The translations under genes and the position numbers were made by a program. A DNA stretch of 64,000 nucleotides from Henckelia pumila (taxonomy: Eukaryota; Streptophyta; Magnoliopsida; Lamiales; Gesneriaceae). Below, one piece after another: positions 34,717 through 47,800 of the stretch; position 1 is the stretch's first letter; every line of letters starts with the position of its first letter. Location: the NCBI RefSeq assembly GCF_033568475.1, contig NC_133120.1, forward strand, positions 172,143,991 through 172,207,990, written 5' to 3'. The notes under the pieces are model-generated. The model was given only the letters and a program-made list of their open reading frames with translations. It did not search any database and was not told the DNA's origin.

Positions 34717-35814
34717 AATCAATGTACGTACGTAAATGCATGCATGGATGACATACGAAGTATTCATGCAGGAATAAAGGAAGACATGTTATATGTTTTA
34801 TATTTATTTATAAATTAAATATATTTGATTTGGCCTTATTTATTAATTTATTTTTATTTGTGTTTGATCGTGTAACTTCGATCGTTAATTAGGGTGTGAA
34901 CTTATTAATTAATATTACATCGCTAGGAATAAAAGTACCCGTGGACTGTGGAGGCTGATTTATTCTGTCTTCTTTTTTCCTTTTTCTTGTTTCTTTTGGT
35001 ATTAGTAAATCCATTTTTGTTTGTGTAATTTCTACATATGTTTCTTTGATATGATGGAATACAATTGTCTATGTGCTAATGAAATAAAATAAATGTAATA
35101 CTATTTATTTTTTAAAAAAAACATTTACTAGAAGTCCAGAACGCAAAAACAAACCAGAGATTCTAACTTCTGCTTTTTTTACAAGTACTTTTCCGATATA
35201 ACTTTAGTACCCAATCAATATACTTATTAAAACAAAATGTTTCTAATTCATTGGTTTCTCCAACCAAACAGACTCGATCCTTGTAACTTACTCCGAGGAA
35301 AAAAAAAAATACATTAACTAACAATCACCACATGTTTCTTTACCCAAATTATTGATAGGGTGAAATAACAATTTTAAATTCGTTCAATTCATTCAGTTTT
35401 CAGAAAAAAAAACTTGGTTCGGCCTAACTGACCTCCTGCAGGCTGCATATGCCTATTTATCAATACAACTGAGAAGCAGACTTAACAATTGGTGTATTTA
35501 TGCATGGTGTTGTTTTTTTTCTTGTGTACATCTCAGTCTGAACACCAGCTAGCCTTGTTGGAGATATAAATTTAGAAACAAAATTTGGCCACGGCCTATC
35601 TTACACGAACCACGAAGGGACCTAAAGTTGACTGTTGCCCTTGCAAAGTATACTGAGACAGTCATCTGCTGCTAACACACGATCAAAACAGCCACCAACG
35701 TCGTCTGCCCTGTTCCCTCTGCAGATGATTAACCACCGAGTTACGTTACATGAATGCTTATTGGATATCAAACCAAATCGACCCGATGCTACTCTTCCAA
35801 GACTTAACATCCAT
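34717..35814. other. Intergenic DNA between convergent RALF and zinc-finger genes
   Basis: AT-rich. It includes the RALF 3' UTR and, near 35600-35814, the likely 3' UTR of the minus-strand gene. No further gene is seen. Confidence 0.5.
34773..34778 (+). promoter_or_regulatory. Polyadenylation signal candidate for the RALF gene
   Basis: AATAAA lies 57 nt after the stop codon. Confidence 0.5.
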
Positions 35815-38800
35815 TTACAGTTTATCATGCATTTCACCAGATGAGCATGATGTGGAGTAACGGATATGAGAAGAAAGGTAAACCTTTTGGGTTTGGTTCT
35901 GTGGTTGCAGAACTATAGGCTGAGGGAGGATGGTTTTGTCTGTGTCTTGTAAGTATGGCTCGACTTTCTCTTTCAGCATCTCGTTCAACTGGAAATAATA
36001 GTTGTGTAACGACGACAGCCAAAACAATGTCACGCGATAAGCTTTTGATAGAAGAAAAAACACGCCATGATAGTTAAAGAATAATAAGCGGTGACAAAGA
36101 GAAAGACTATATCTTGGGAAGAGTTTAAAAACAATCAAATATCTCTTGCCAGAGAAAGACAATATATTCTTCATCTTTCCTAGAAAACCAAGCAAATACA
36201 GCAAAAGATTGAGAGGATAAAACAACCATCTTATCTTTAGATTCACCAATTCTTTCTATTATACATGATCTAGCAAGAAGCAGCATTTGCTGGACATGAC
36301 CAGATTCAAAACAATAACATGGAGCAAATTGATTCACGAGCTATATTATATGAAGAATTTTTGCGTTGTAATATTTTCACTTAGGCCATTATAAAATTGA
36401 TTGAACTTAAAAAGTCAATTGTTAGCAATAGCACCATTACAGGGCACCAAAGCTTTTCGGGACTATACCAACCTTTTCTTCACGCCATTTTGCTTCCCAT
36501 TGTCCATCCAATATTTTATCAGCTATTTCCCTTTGCGCATTCAGTAGAATGGTCTTCTCATAGAGCTTTTTTGGATCTTTGAGCTCTTCGTCTGTCCAAG
36601 AAGCTTCATTTAGTGGAAGATCCAATTCCTGCAAAATGAATAACGGGGATTTTTGTTTTGTATTTTTTTTTTCTTTGCCCTCAAATAGACATGCCTTGCT
36701 TTGAAAAGAAGATTTGATCCCAATTGTCAAGGCTGAAACAAGCACAGAAATACATGGACTAGAACCATAAATAAAATAAAAAATAAAAAACATTAAGGAC
36801 AGAAAAACATACCCCCCAATTGTACGGCCGTGATGGCGGATTAAGTTTCATGACTTCTGTCTCCAATGCCTTTTTGGCCTTGAAGTATGGAACATTTTTC
36901 ACAATAACAGGATCATCCTTGGCACGAACGGGATCGATGGAGATCAAGGCCTGAAAAAAACAACCTTAGCTTTGCAACTTATAAATCAACTTATCTTTCT
37001 ACTGCTGATTCGGGAGCACAATTTCATTCTCAAATGGTAGACTCCAGGTTCATATCATCATTTACTTTTTTCAACTTCAGATCCACGGGAAGGCCAATAA
37101 CTGTTCACTCATTTGCTAAAAGTTAATATAGAGCTCAGTAAAGAATTCACTAGGACAATTCAGGTAGCATCATCAGTTCCACCAATAATAACAATAATGA
37201 TAAAAATAATAATAATGAAAGCTATCGATTCCTAAGATAAAGAATGAAATTACCAAATCGAAGTAAAATATGATACTTGGAGATTAACTTCGATCTGTGA
37301 TTGTAAAAATAAGAGCTGTTTTTTTAATTTTAAAAATGGATGAGGCAGGTGGATATGAAGAGATGGAATTTGCAGTAGCACAAGCTACAATTTCTTATGT
37401 CCATCCTTTATGCCCCTCTATTTAATTTAATTATTTTGAAATTTTGAGTTGATCTATATTTCGAGTTGTTGAAATGTGTCTGTCCTACATCGAATATTAA
37501 AACTAGTAAATAGCAGCTCATAAACCCATATGGTTATTCCACCCAATAAACAAGTTGTTTGGAATAGAAGGTACAACGCCCCTATCCCACATAAGAAAAA
37601 CTGAATAGTTAACAATGGTTTATAATGGTTTTCAATGGACTTCTATAGCAACATAGGTTAATTATTTTCGTAAAGCAAGGACGGATACGAAGTAGCTGTT
37701 ATAGGAGTCCATTATGCACTCGCGAGCCTGGGCGGAACGTGACAGAATGGTATCAGAGTCAGAGACGGTCACCAGCCGGTCGACCCTAGGAAATAAGTCC
37801 TATGCAGGACAAAGTGCCAAGTGTGATGGGGGTCACCTCTTGAACCTATAGAACCTATAGGAGCCACCTCTAGGTTCTGGTGAATCGAGGGTCAGGCCGC
37901 AACGAGGACGTCACATTCTGAAGGAAGGGTGATTGTGATGACTCTATCCCACATTGGAAGAATTGAAGAGTTAAGAATGGTTTAAACTTCTATAGCAACT
38001 TGAGTCAATCATTTTCGTAAAGCGATGACGGATACAAAGTAGTTGATATAAGAGCCCGTTGCGCAGACGCGGGCCTAGGCTCGGGCGCGACAGAAGGCCT
38101 TTAGGGTTTATAACCTAACATTGATGCTCTCGTTGAGAGCCAACGTAGCAGAAGGGGTGATTTAGAAAACTGCTACCATCGGATCAATGCTGATAATTGT
38201 GTGAAAAGGGAAACAAAAAGCATATTATAAGCCGGATTAAGGTGCATGATGCATGCCCTAATAACTAAAAGGTGTGTGAAAGCCTTCTACAGTGGGCCAC
38301 CACGGACATCGGCTTCTGAAGAGGTCGAAACAAAAAGTATATTAGAAGCCGGATTAAGGTGCATGATGCATTCACTATGTGAAAGCCTTCTACAGTGGGC
38401 CACCGCAGACATCGACTTTTCAAGGGGTCGGTAATGGTACAAATGTCTCGTATCAAATATTAAAACTAATAAAGAGTATATTATAAATCCACAAAGTTAT
38501 ACCACTCAATAGACAAGCTTTTTGGGATGGAACGACTCTTGGGTTTATAACCTAAAAGTGGCGACAAAACATGCTGAAAATTATCCAAAACATATTTTCA
38601 AAGAATATGGTTCACATTTGGTCCGGACATTTTCAGCAACCGATTCAACCTCTATAATGGTTCTTTGCCACATCTTCTTTGTTGGCAGTTTAAATGAAAA
38701 TTTAAAATAAATTACTAAAAACCACCCCCCGGAAATGATAAAATAAGTTCAGAGTTTGAAACAATACAGCTTACCAGTGTCTAAATTGTATGTCATCTTT

Positions 38801-41800
38801 ACATAATTAACCAGGTAATGCACAAAGCCAAACGATTAACAGGACCAGAAGTCCACCAAGTCATACTTAGAAACAGCATGAATTTACAAAATCTTACCCA
38901 CACCTATTTGATTTACTTGGACATCATCGCTGATGTTATTTGACACTGGGCCATCCAAAAAACTCCATACCATGGTTAGCAGTACAAAAATCATGTCAAA
39001 TATGATACTTGATAAAGTTGATATACCAGGGAAGGCAGCTGAAACCATTTTATCAAGTTTCACTCTTGTGAATTTCATGAATTGAAGTGTAATTATCAAG
39101 GGACGAGCTTGATATTTTGTGTACACTGTAAATTTAAAGAAGAATACAAGAAAATCATCCCACCTCTTGCAAATACTCCCACCCTGGTTTTCGTTTTGCC
39201 ACTGCATCTCGGAGTTGATCATACCGCATAGATTCCTAAGTGTTGACAATATATATGGAACATGATCAAGCAATGCATATGAAACACACTAAAAACCTAT
39301 AGCATAGATCCGTTAAACAAATGAGATGCCTAAGCACATGATCATTAGAAGGTCTCAAAAAATGGTAATCCTTGACAGTGGATACTGGATAAGGAAGCAA
39401 ATTGACATTATAGTCCACCAAAAATAATCAGTCAAGGCAAAGGGCATTTTGTGACAACATAGACTAGATTTTACCCGTGCTTTGAATCATGGACAAAGTT
39501 ATCTTTGAAATTAAAAACTAGTAAAAAGAAAGAAAAGGTTATCTGTCATGGGCCCAAACACGTCAATCAAGCCCACCATACAAACAGGTCAAGATGCACA
39601 GCCCAAGGACATAACTTACCAACGATTCGGTCATGGAAGATTCAAGAATAAGCAGTAGAGAAATCTGCAAGGATTGATACGATCTTTATTTACTTTCCAT
39701 CTTTTGCCATAGATGGCATAATTTCAGAATTTGATAGTGCATTAAATCACGCCTTTCCTAATAGGCGAGGGATCTTCTTTTGTATTTAAATTGATCAAGT
39801 GATTAATTAAAATTATCTTGAATTCCTAATAAACAACTCTTGCAAGAGGTCGAGGGGTTCTCTCAAGGAACGAGCCCCTATATTCATTCAAAATAGGTAA
39901 ACAAGGTAGAAAAACTTACAAACCCATCACTGATCTTTACGATCAACCACTCCATTGCCCTATAACTAGATCCGATTCCCAGGTTCATAACAAGTTGGTA
40001 CCAGAGACAAGCGTTACGGGCGATTTCCAGACACTCCAACAGCAACTTACGAGCCTTGTCAATCTGTTCAAGGCCAATATTGAAGAACAAGATCGTCGCC
40101 AACAAAATTTGGACCAGCGACTTGATGAACTAGTCTAGCCGCCTTGCAGATATCCATGAGCCGCAACGACAAGGGAAATAATGGCTCATCGGGGTCACAT
40201 TCCAACGAGTCCCGCACAACTCATGACAATGGAGGAACACATCCATTTGTTCCCATATATTCCAAGATAGATTTCCCTCGATTTAATGAGTTATCTGATC
40301 CTCTCAGTTGGATTAGCCGATGCGAGCACTTCTTCCGCAATCAACAATCATCGGAGAATGAACAAGTGGGCCTTGCAGCTTTTCACCTCGAAGGGGACGC
40401 TCAACTTTGGTTTTTGAAACCAGAACGCGACCGTCCGAATCTCACACAAAGCTAGTCCCTAGCACACGCTAGTTAACACTCAACAAAGAAATGAACTGAA
40501 TGCCTCCCAACTCACGTTCCTCACATTAATTTCATACACTCTTTCTAGACTCTTCTAAGCCTATTGGGCTATTTTGATCTAGGCCCAGGTCCGTAACAAA
40601 TACCAACGACGATTTGAACAATTATCGGCCCGAGCCTCTTCTCTCATCAGTGAACAAGAGGTAGACATTTTTATTACAGGAGCACATTGCAGTTGAGGTG
40701 GAAATCCATCAGCCCAAAGATTTGACGACAGCAATGGGCCTGGCCCGATTATATGAGAGACGCTCAGGAGCAAAGCGATCTGAATTCACAACCACCACAA
40801 GGCGATCCAACCCCACAACCACTCGGCCCTCGTTCATTAAACAATTGAGCAGATCCGAGATGGAGGAGCGACGCGCCAAAGGTTTGTGCTTTAATTGTGA
40901 CGAACACTTCGTCCCAGGGCATCGATTCAAGCGCTTATTCCGCCTAGAAGTGATCGAGGCCAGCGCTCCGGACGATGAGGATGACAGGAGGCACCAGACA
41001 CACTGGGCATTCTATCAATGCGATTTCAGGAGTTCCAACTTTCCAAACCATTCAAGTCAAGGGGCGTATACAATCAGCACACCTCCTCGTTCTTATTGAC
41101 TCGGGCAGCACCCACTGCTTCCTTGATGCCAGGGTGGTCTGAAGATTGGGGTTGGAAATCACTCAAACAGGAAATCTATCAATTAAGGTGGCTAATGGCA
41201 AACAACTTCACTGTGCAGGATCATGTAGGGTAGTACCTATTCAGTTGGGAGAACATCTATTCCAGGTTGATTTCTTTGTCCTAATACTAGGAGAATTTGT
41301 TGCAAGTCATGGGTGTCAATTGGCTTCGAACGCTAGGAAGCATTACATGGGACTTCCACAGAATGAAAATGGAATTCCTTTGGGATGGAGAACGTGTTGC
41401 ATGGCAAGGAGAATCAACTCTGACACCGACAACCAGGAGCCTAGCGGCCAAACTCTCGAAGGATACATTCCGCTCCCAATTACAAGATATCTTGGGGGAA
41501 TACAGCAGCTTGTTTGAGGAACCAAAGGGACTCCCACCACCTCGAGGATTCAGCCACAAAATTGTTCTTGAGCAAGGGACAGATCCAATCGTCGTCCGAC
41601 CTTATCGGTACCCCCATGCACAAAAGGATGAATAGAGCGCCAATGTGCTGAAATGTTGAACAAGGGAATTATTCGATCCAGCACCTCTCCCTTTTCTTCG
41701 CTGGTTCTGCTGGTTAAGAAATCCGATGTATCCTGGCGCTTTTGTGTCGAGTACCAATCTCTGAATGCAAAAACAGTGAAAGACAAGTTTCTCATCCCAA

Positions 41801-44800
41801 TTATAGATGAATTATTGGAGGAACTTCATGGCGCAGAGTATTTCACCAAGTTGGACCTACGTTCCGGATATCATCAGATTTTAATGGACACTAGGAGTGT
41901 CGAGATGACCGCTTTCCGCACCCATCATGGCCATTTTGAGTTTATGGTCATGCCATTTGGCCTCACAAACGCCCCCTCCACATTTCAGGCCCCCATGAAC
42001 GTCATTTTTAGCAAACTCTTGCGAAAATATGTGTTGGTCTTCTTCGACGACATCTTAGTCTATAGCACAACATGGAGCGATCACTTGCTTCACCTTCAGG
42101 CGGTGTTTACCATTCTGAAACAGCAGCAATTATTTATGAATAAATCAAAGTGCTCATTTGATCAAAAACAGGTTTCTTATTTGGGGCACGTGGTTTCCAA
42201 GGAAGGAGTGAGCGTGGATGAAGGGAAAATAGCGGCTATTACCCAATGGCCTCAACCCATGACTGTTCGAGCACTACGAGGCTTCCTTGGGTTAGCGGGC
42301 TACTATCGAAAGTTTGTACACATGCTGAAAAAACAGGGTTTTGTATGGTCCGAAGACAGCTTGCGTGCCTTTGAGACTCTGAAGAAAGCGCTAACATCCA
42401 CCCCCGTGCTTGCTCTTCCGGACTTTTCTGTCATTTTTATAGTGGAATGTGATGCATCGAAATCGGGGCTTGGCGCTGTTTTGCAACAGCAAGGCCGACC
42501 CATAGAATTTTTCAGCAGCGCCCTTGCCCAACGTCACAGCAAACTCCGAGCTTATGAGAAAGAATTGATTGGCTCACAAAAGCGGTGCGTCATTGGCACT
42601 CCTATTATTGGGGAAGCTCCTTTATTGTCAACACAGATCACTATAGCCTCAAATTCTTGCCGGAACGTCGCATTTCGACCTCACCACGACAGCATTGGAT
42701 AAGTAAATTATTGGGCTATGATTTTAAAGTCGAGTATCGTGCGGGCAAATCAAATATTGTAGCCGTTGCACTCTCACGTCAAACTGAAGTTGAAGGCGGC
42801 TTGATGGCCATTTCCAAACCTCACTGGGACTTCTTGGCAGCAATCAGGGAGACACATTCCACCAACCCTGAAGTGCAGCGCATAGTACAAGAAATACAGA
42901 GTGGAGATGACCTTGGGAATTCCAGGATGGCATCTTAAGGTTTAAATCCAAGATTTACCTCCCCCCCCACACAAGACTATAGCAGCACCCATCATCGCCA
43001 TGATACACGAGAGCTGCCATGAGGGCTATCAGCGTTCTCTCCATCGTTTGTGCCGTGACTTCTATTGGTCAGGCATGAAGCGACAGGTTCAGGAACTTGT
43101 CTCTAATTGTTTGACATGCCAGCGCAACTAAACCGAAGCTTTGAAACCAGCGGGACTCCTACAACCCTTGCCAATTCCTCACCACTTTTGGACGGATATT
43201 TCGATGGATTTCATCGAGGGACTACCACGTTCGCAAGGGAAGACTGTTCTTTTGGTGGTTGTCGATCGCTTTTCAAAATATGTTCACTTTCTAGGGCTCA
43301 CCCATCCGTATACAGCGGTTTCAGTGGCCAAAATTTTCTTCGACAGCATATTTAAACTCCATGGGCTACCAGAAACAATCGTGAGCGATAGGGATGCCAC
43401 TTTCACAAGTACCTTTTGGCAGGAACTTTTCAAGTTGAGTGGAACAAAATTGTGCTTCAGTTCAGCCTGTCACCCTCAATCTGACGGACAAACAGAGGCT
43501 GTAAACCGCATACTGGAAATGTACCTGTGCTGCTTTACAGAGGATCACCCACATAAATGGTTTGAATGGCTTTCTTGGACTGAATTTTGCTATAACACTA
43601 GTTTTCACACTGCTTTCAAGGCCACCCCTTTCGAATTAGTGTATGGTCGCAAGACCCCCTAGCCTCTTATCCTACGTTCCAGGCCAAGCACGCATTGCAC
43701 AGGCTGATCATGCGCTGCAGCAGCGTGACCAGCTCTTACACGAGTTCCGTGATCGTCTTTTGCAAGCACGCAATGTCATGAAACTGAATTATGATGCCAA
43801 ACATCGAGACGTCACCTTTGAAGTAGGGGACTTGGTGCTCCTAAAGCTTCCAGCATACCGCCAGCAGAGCATTGAACCTCGTAGCAATACCAAACTCTCT
43901 CATCGCTACTTTGGTCCGTTTACAGTGTTGGAGAAGGTGGGACAGGCCGCTTACAAACTCCAGCTACCTACAGACTCCAAAATACAACCAATTTCCACGT
44001 CTCAAAGTTTAAAAAATTCAAAGGCGGGTCCTTCCCCAACCCAGTCCTGCCAGCAGCTTCATTCACCGGGCCGCCACTCTCACCAAGGGCCATTCTGGAC
44101 AGACGTATGCAGCACGGCAGAAATGAAGTCTTAGTACATTGGGGCGGTCTTTCACCGGCTGAAGCTTCCTGGGAAGATGAAGAGATGTTCACCACTCGAT
44201 TTCCTTCCTTCGTGCTTGAGGACAACCACGATGTCCGGGAGGGGACAGATGTCATGGGCCCAAACACGTCAATCAAGCCCACCAAGATGCACAGCCCAAG
44301 GACATAATTTACCAACGATTCAGTCATGGAAGATTCAAGAATAAGCAGTAGAGAAATCTGCAAGGATTGATACTATCTTTATTTACTTTCCATCTTTTGC
44401 CATAGATGGCATAATTTCAGAATTTGATAGTGCATTAAATCACGCCTTTCCTAATAGGCGAGGGATCTTCTTTTGTATTTAAATTGATCAACTGATGAAT
44501 AAAAGATTATCTTGAATTCCTAATAAACAACTCTTGCAAGAGATCGAAGGGTTCTCTCAAGGAACGAGTCCCTATATTCATTCAAAATAGGGAAACAAGG
44601 CAGAAAAACTCACAAACCAATCACTGATCTTTACGATCTACCACTCCATCGCCCTATAACTAGATCCGATTCCCAGGTTCATAACATTATCACTCACATG
44701 AATAACACCTACATGATAACTCTGGTACCCGGTGATCGAAAAACAAATGTCTTTTACACAGGGATTGCTTAAAGTATATGATGTAGCATAGCAAACAAAA

Positions 44801-47800
44801 ATTAAGAGTCAATCGGGTAACGTGAGAAAGTCCACAATAACAAAAATAGTGTTCAGTCGGATTTAAAGAGGATCCTGGTACTTTACTTGTTTTGAAATAT
44901 GTAACTATATTCAGGACATTATAAGGTTTTGTTCCAGATCATACGAATTTTAACATGCATTCCCTGTCTAAGATTCTTTTAACTTCTTGATACATTCACT
45001 TGTAAATTGTTGCAGTTTAGCCAAAGACGGTCCAGGACTGTGAACTATTAATCAGACAGCACGTTTCATTCTCACACAATGAGCTTGATCATGCTTGATC
45101 GATATCATTGTGTGCAAGAGAATAAGAGATACATTATTTATACGTAAGAACCAAGTAAAAGAAATGAACAGAACTAGAACTTGGACCTTGTATTGCCACC
45201 ATATTTTCTGCTTAACATCATCATCAAATTCAATACCTCCCACAACCTGAGGCAAGGTTATCAACCAAAATGCAGCAATGCTTGGGTCCTTCATACTGTC
45301 AATTATATGCTGCAACAGAACATAATAATGGATTTAACCACAAAGGAATACACATAACCTAAGACAAACTTGAAAACTTTCTGTGATGATACTTGGTAAA
45401 CAATGAATACAGAAATCTGATATTTATTAGAAAGATGGCTGTTATCAGGAATGTGTCAAGTGAACGAGATCAAATATTGATGTATGCAGATGGGTTACCT
45501 TTTACAAAATTGAATTTAAAAGGATCTAGTTGTTGTTTTGTTCTAATCTGTCTCTCTAAATGTCTTCTGTTCCACTTGTCTACATTTAAGTTATTTAAGA
45601 TCACATCAAAACAGTACTCTCACAGCTACTAGACAAAGCATGCCCTGCAATGTTCCTTCATTGAGAAATTCTACATGATCAATCAGAGAACAAAAACCAT
45701 ACTGCAGCAATAACTTATTTAGTATAAGATTGTGCGCCTAAAAGTGCCACAAAGTAAGTCCCAAATTCAAGTATTTCTCCAGCAGTAAGCATTCATAAAG
45801 CAACTATAGCTTCAGATTCATTAACAAATAAAAAGGACATCTGCAATTTAAAAAATCGAACAGCAAAATGCACAGAACAGATAGATTGAATACAAATCAA
45901 CCTCTACAGCAGTAAGTGCACTGCAGTTTGATATAATCCAAAATTCAAATGGATTTCTCATACCAAGAGAAAAGCAAACAATAAGCTAATAAAACTTTCA
46001 TATCCATAGAAAAGAGAACAGCGAGGATAGACTGACCTCATACGGATAGTCCATCTTGCGCAAGATATTATATGCTCTCCATGGAGGTTCCATGATCTGA
46101 ACAAATTTAAAGAGTCGCGTGTTACAAACTAACTGACAAAAATAAGCATGCAGTCTATTTACATTATGTCAATTCGATTAAAAACTTAGTTGCCAATAAT
46201 TGCTTTTCTTGAATAATGCACCTTAAAGTTAAGAAAGTAGTGTACAGAAAAGCTTACATCATCAGCAGAGATCCTAACTGGTGACTTGCCATTGCATTCT
46301 GGGCATTTCATCACTCCCTATAAAGTATCAAAGTGCTTCATGGAATAATCAAACCCCACTTACTCATAGTCTCTAAAAACCTTAGGCAGCAAAGTCCCAC
46401 AAGGAAACAGATACACAGAGAATTATCAAATAGATACACTTTGACTCATCCTCATTTTCTATCACCCAAAATGAAAACAAATAATATCATTCATGTTTAT
46501 TCATTTCACCACAAGATAGACGTTTAATACAAATTTTATAACTTCCCAAAAAATACGCTATTATGATCTGAATTCCAATCCAAAACAGAATATTTAAAAA
46601 ATTTAAGTGACTTTTATTATGATGTCCCGCCACTACCAAACAAAGTCACGTGAATTGATATTCATAGTGAAAATAGTATTTTCCGAGACCACCCAAACCA
46701 TAGATTTCATCCTCATAAAACATATTACCAAAACAATTTCCAACAACACTCCTTTTCGTAACAAAAATTTCAAAACTGAGTTAAAAAAGAATTAATAAAG
46801 CCTAACAAGGCTGAAATGATCTCTTTAGTAAACATTAACAAAGAGAACCACTCAACCAAAACATCATTGTTCAAGTATATGAAACTCTATGTCATATTTA
46901 TACACGGAAAGAAGTAATGTTATGAAAAAAGCAATACTAGAAAAACTAAACGATTATTTGCTCAAGTATAATTGAAAGTTCTTACTGATCCGTTACAACT
47001 TGGGCATTCTTTAGATGGCAGTGGCAAATTGAGGTCAACACTCGAAGGAAGGTGCACCAACTCAGCTCGATTCTCAGCAATTGCATCAGCAATACTTTCA
47101 GCTGTTGCCTTCTCTCCACTACAGAAATTTTCATACCCCACCAATCCAAAGTTTCGCGTAAATATGGCAACAAGTCACAGCAGAGAAATGACAAATATAT
47201 AAATAATTTTTTTCTTTAAAAAAAAAAGTAGAAACAGGCATCTTTGCTCCCTGCCCTTACTCACCCCAAATAAAAGAATGAAAGAAAAGAGGTCAAGAAT
47301 GTAGCCATATGCCCATTTAAGATGTTGATAGAGCCAGTCAGAATACAGCAAGAAGATTATACAAGTTATGAACACACATGCATTATAACCTTAGACTTTG
47401 GTACAGGGGAACTACAGTAAATTGCAGGTCCTTATCAATTGCAGTAAGGTTGGAAACAATTGTTCAGTAGTCCAATAATTATACCCTCCCACGAGTATTG
47501 ATTGCATTAACTTTTGCTACCTTCTCAAAGTATAATTTTTCACTTGGAACTGCAATGTTCCGGAGCCTTTGCACATGGTACATTGCATAGCTTGCCATCC
47601 ATTGCACGTCCGACAATTCCTACATTTCAAACGCTGGTCATCAATTAGTAACAACTTAAGAAGTTAACTTTCAAACATGACATAATTAAGTTAGAACCTT
47701 AAAGTCGGTTCACCATTTGGAAAAAATAAAAGGAAGTTGAATAGGTAAGAGCATAAATAGAACTCATCAACTAACAGCGCGACAAAATTCAAGTGCAAAA

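Larger units (their letters stand above)
37481..38557. mobile_element. TRIM-like element 2 in intron 8, split by TRIM 1
   Basis: Direct repeats begin at 37481 (TGTCCTACATCGAATATTAA) and 38444 (TGTCTCGTATCAAATATTAA). The right repeat is 114 bp (38444-38557). The left is also 114 bp once TRIM 1 and one target copy are removed (91 + 23). Flanks are GTGTC and GTGGC, a target duplication with one mismatch. The internal region is non-coding and holds a 117-bp tandem duplication. No standard TGGTATCAGAG site follows the left repeat, so orientation is unsure. Confidence 0.75.

Noticed and set aside
34363..34767. 134-codon antisense reading frame over the RALF gene
   Set aside because: It is a GC-rich shadow of the RALF coding sequence and has no recognisable protein features.
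38246..38434. 62-codon frame with an internal protein repeat
   Set aside because: The repeat is the 117-bp DNA tandem duplication inside TRIM 2; there is no independent sign of coding.
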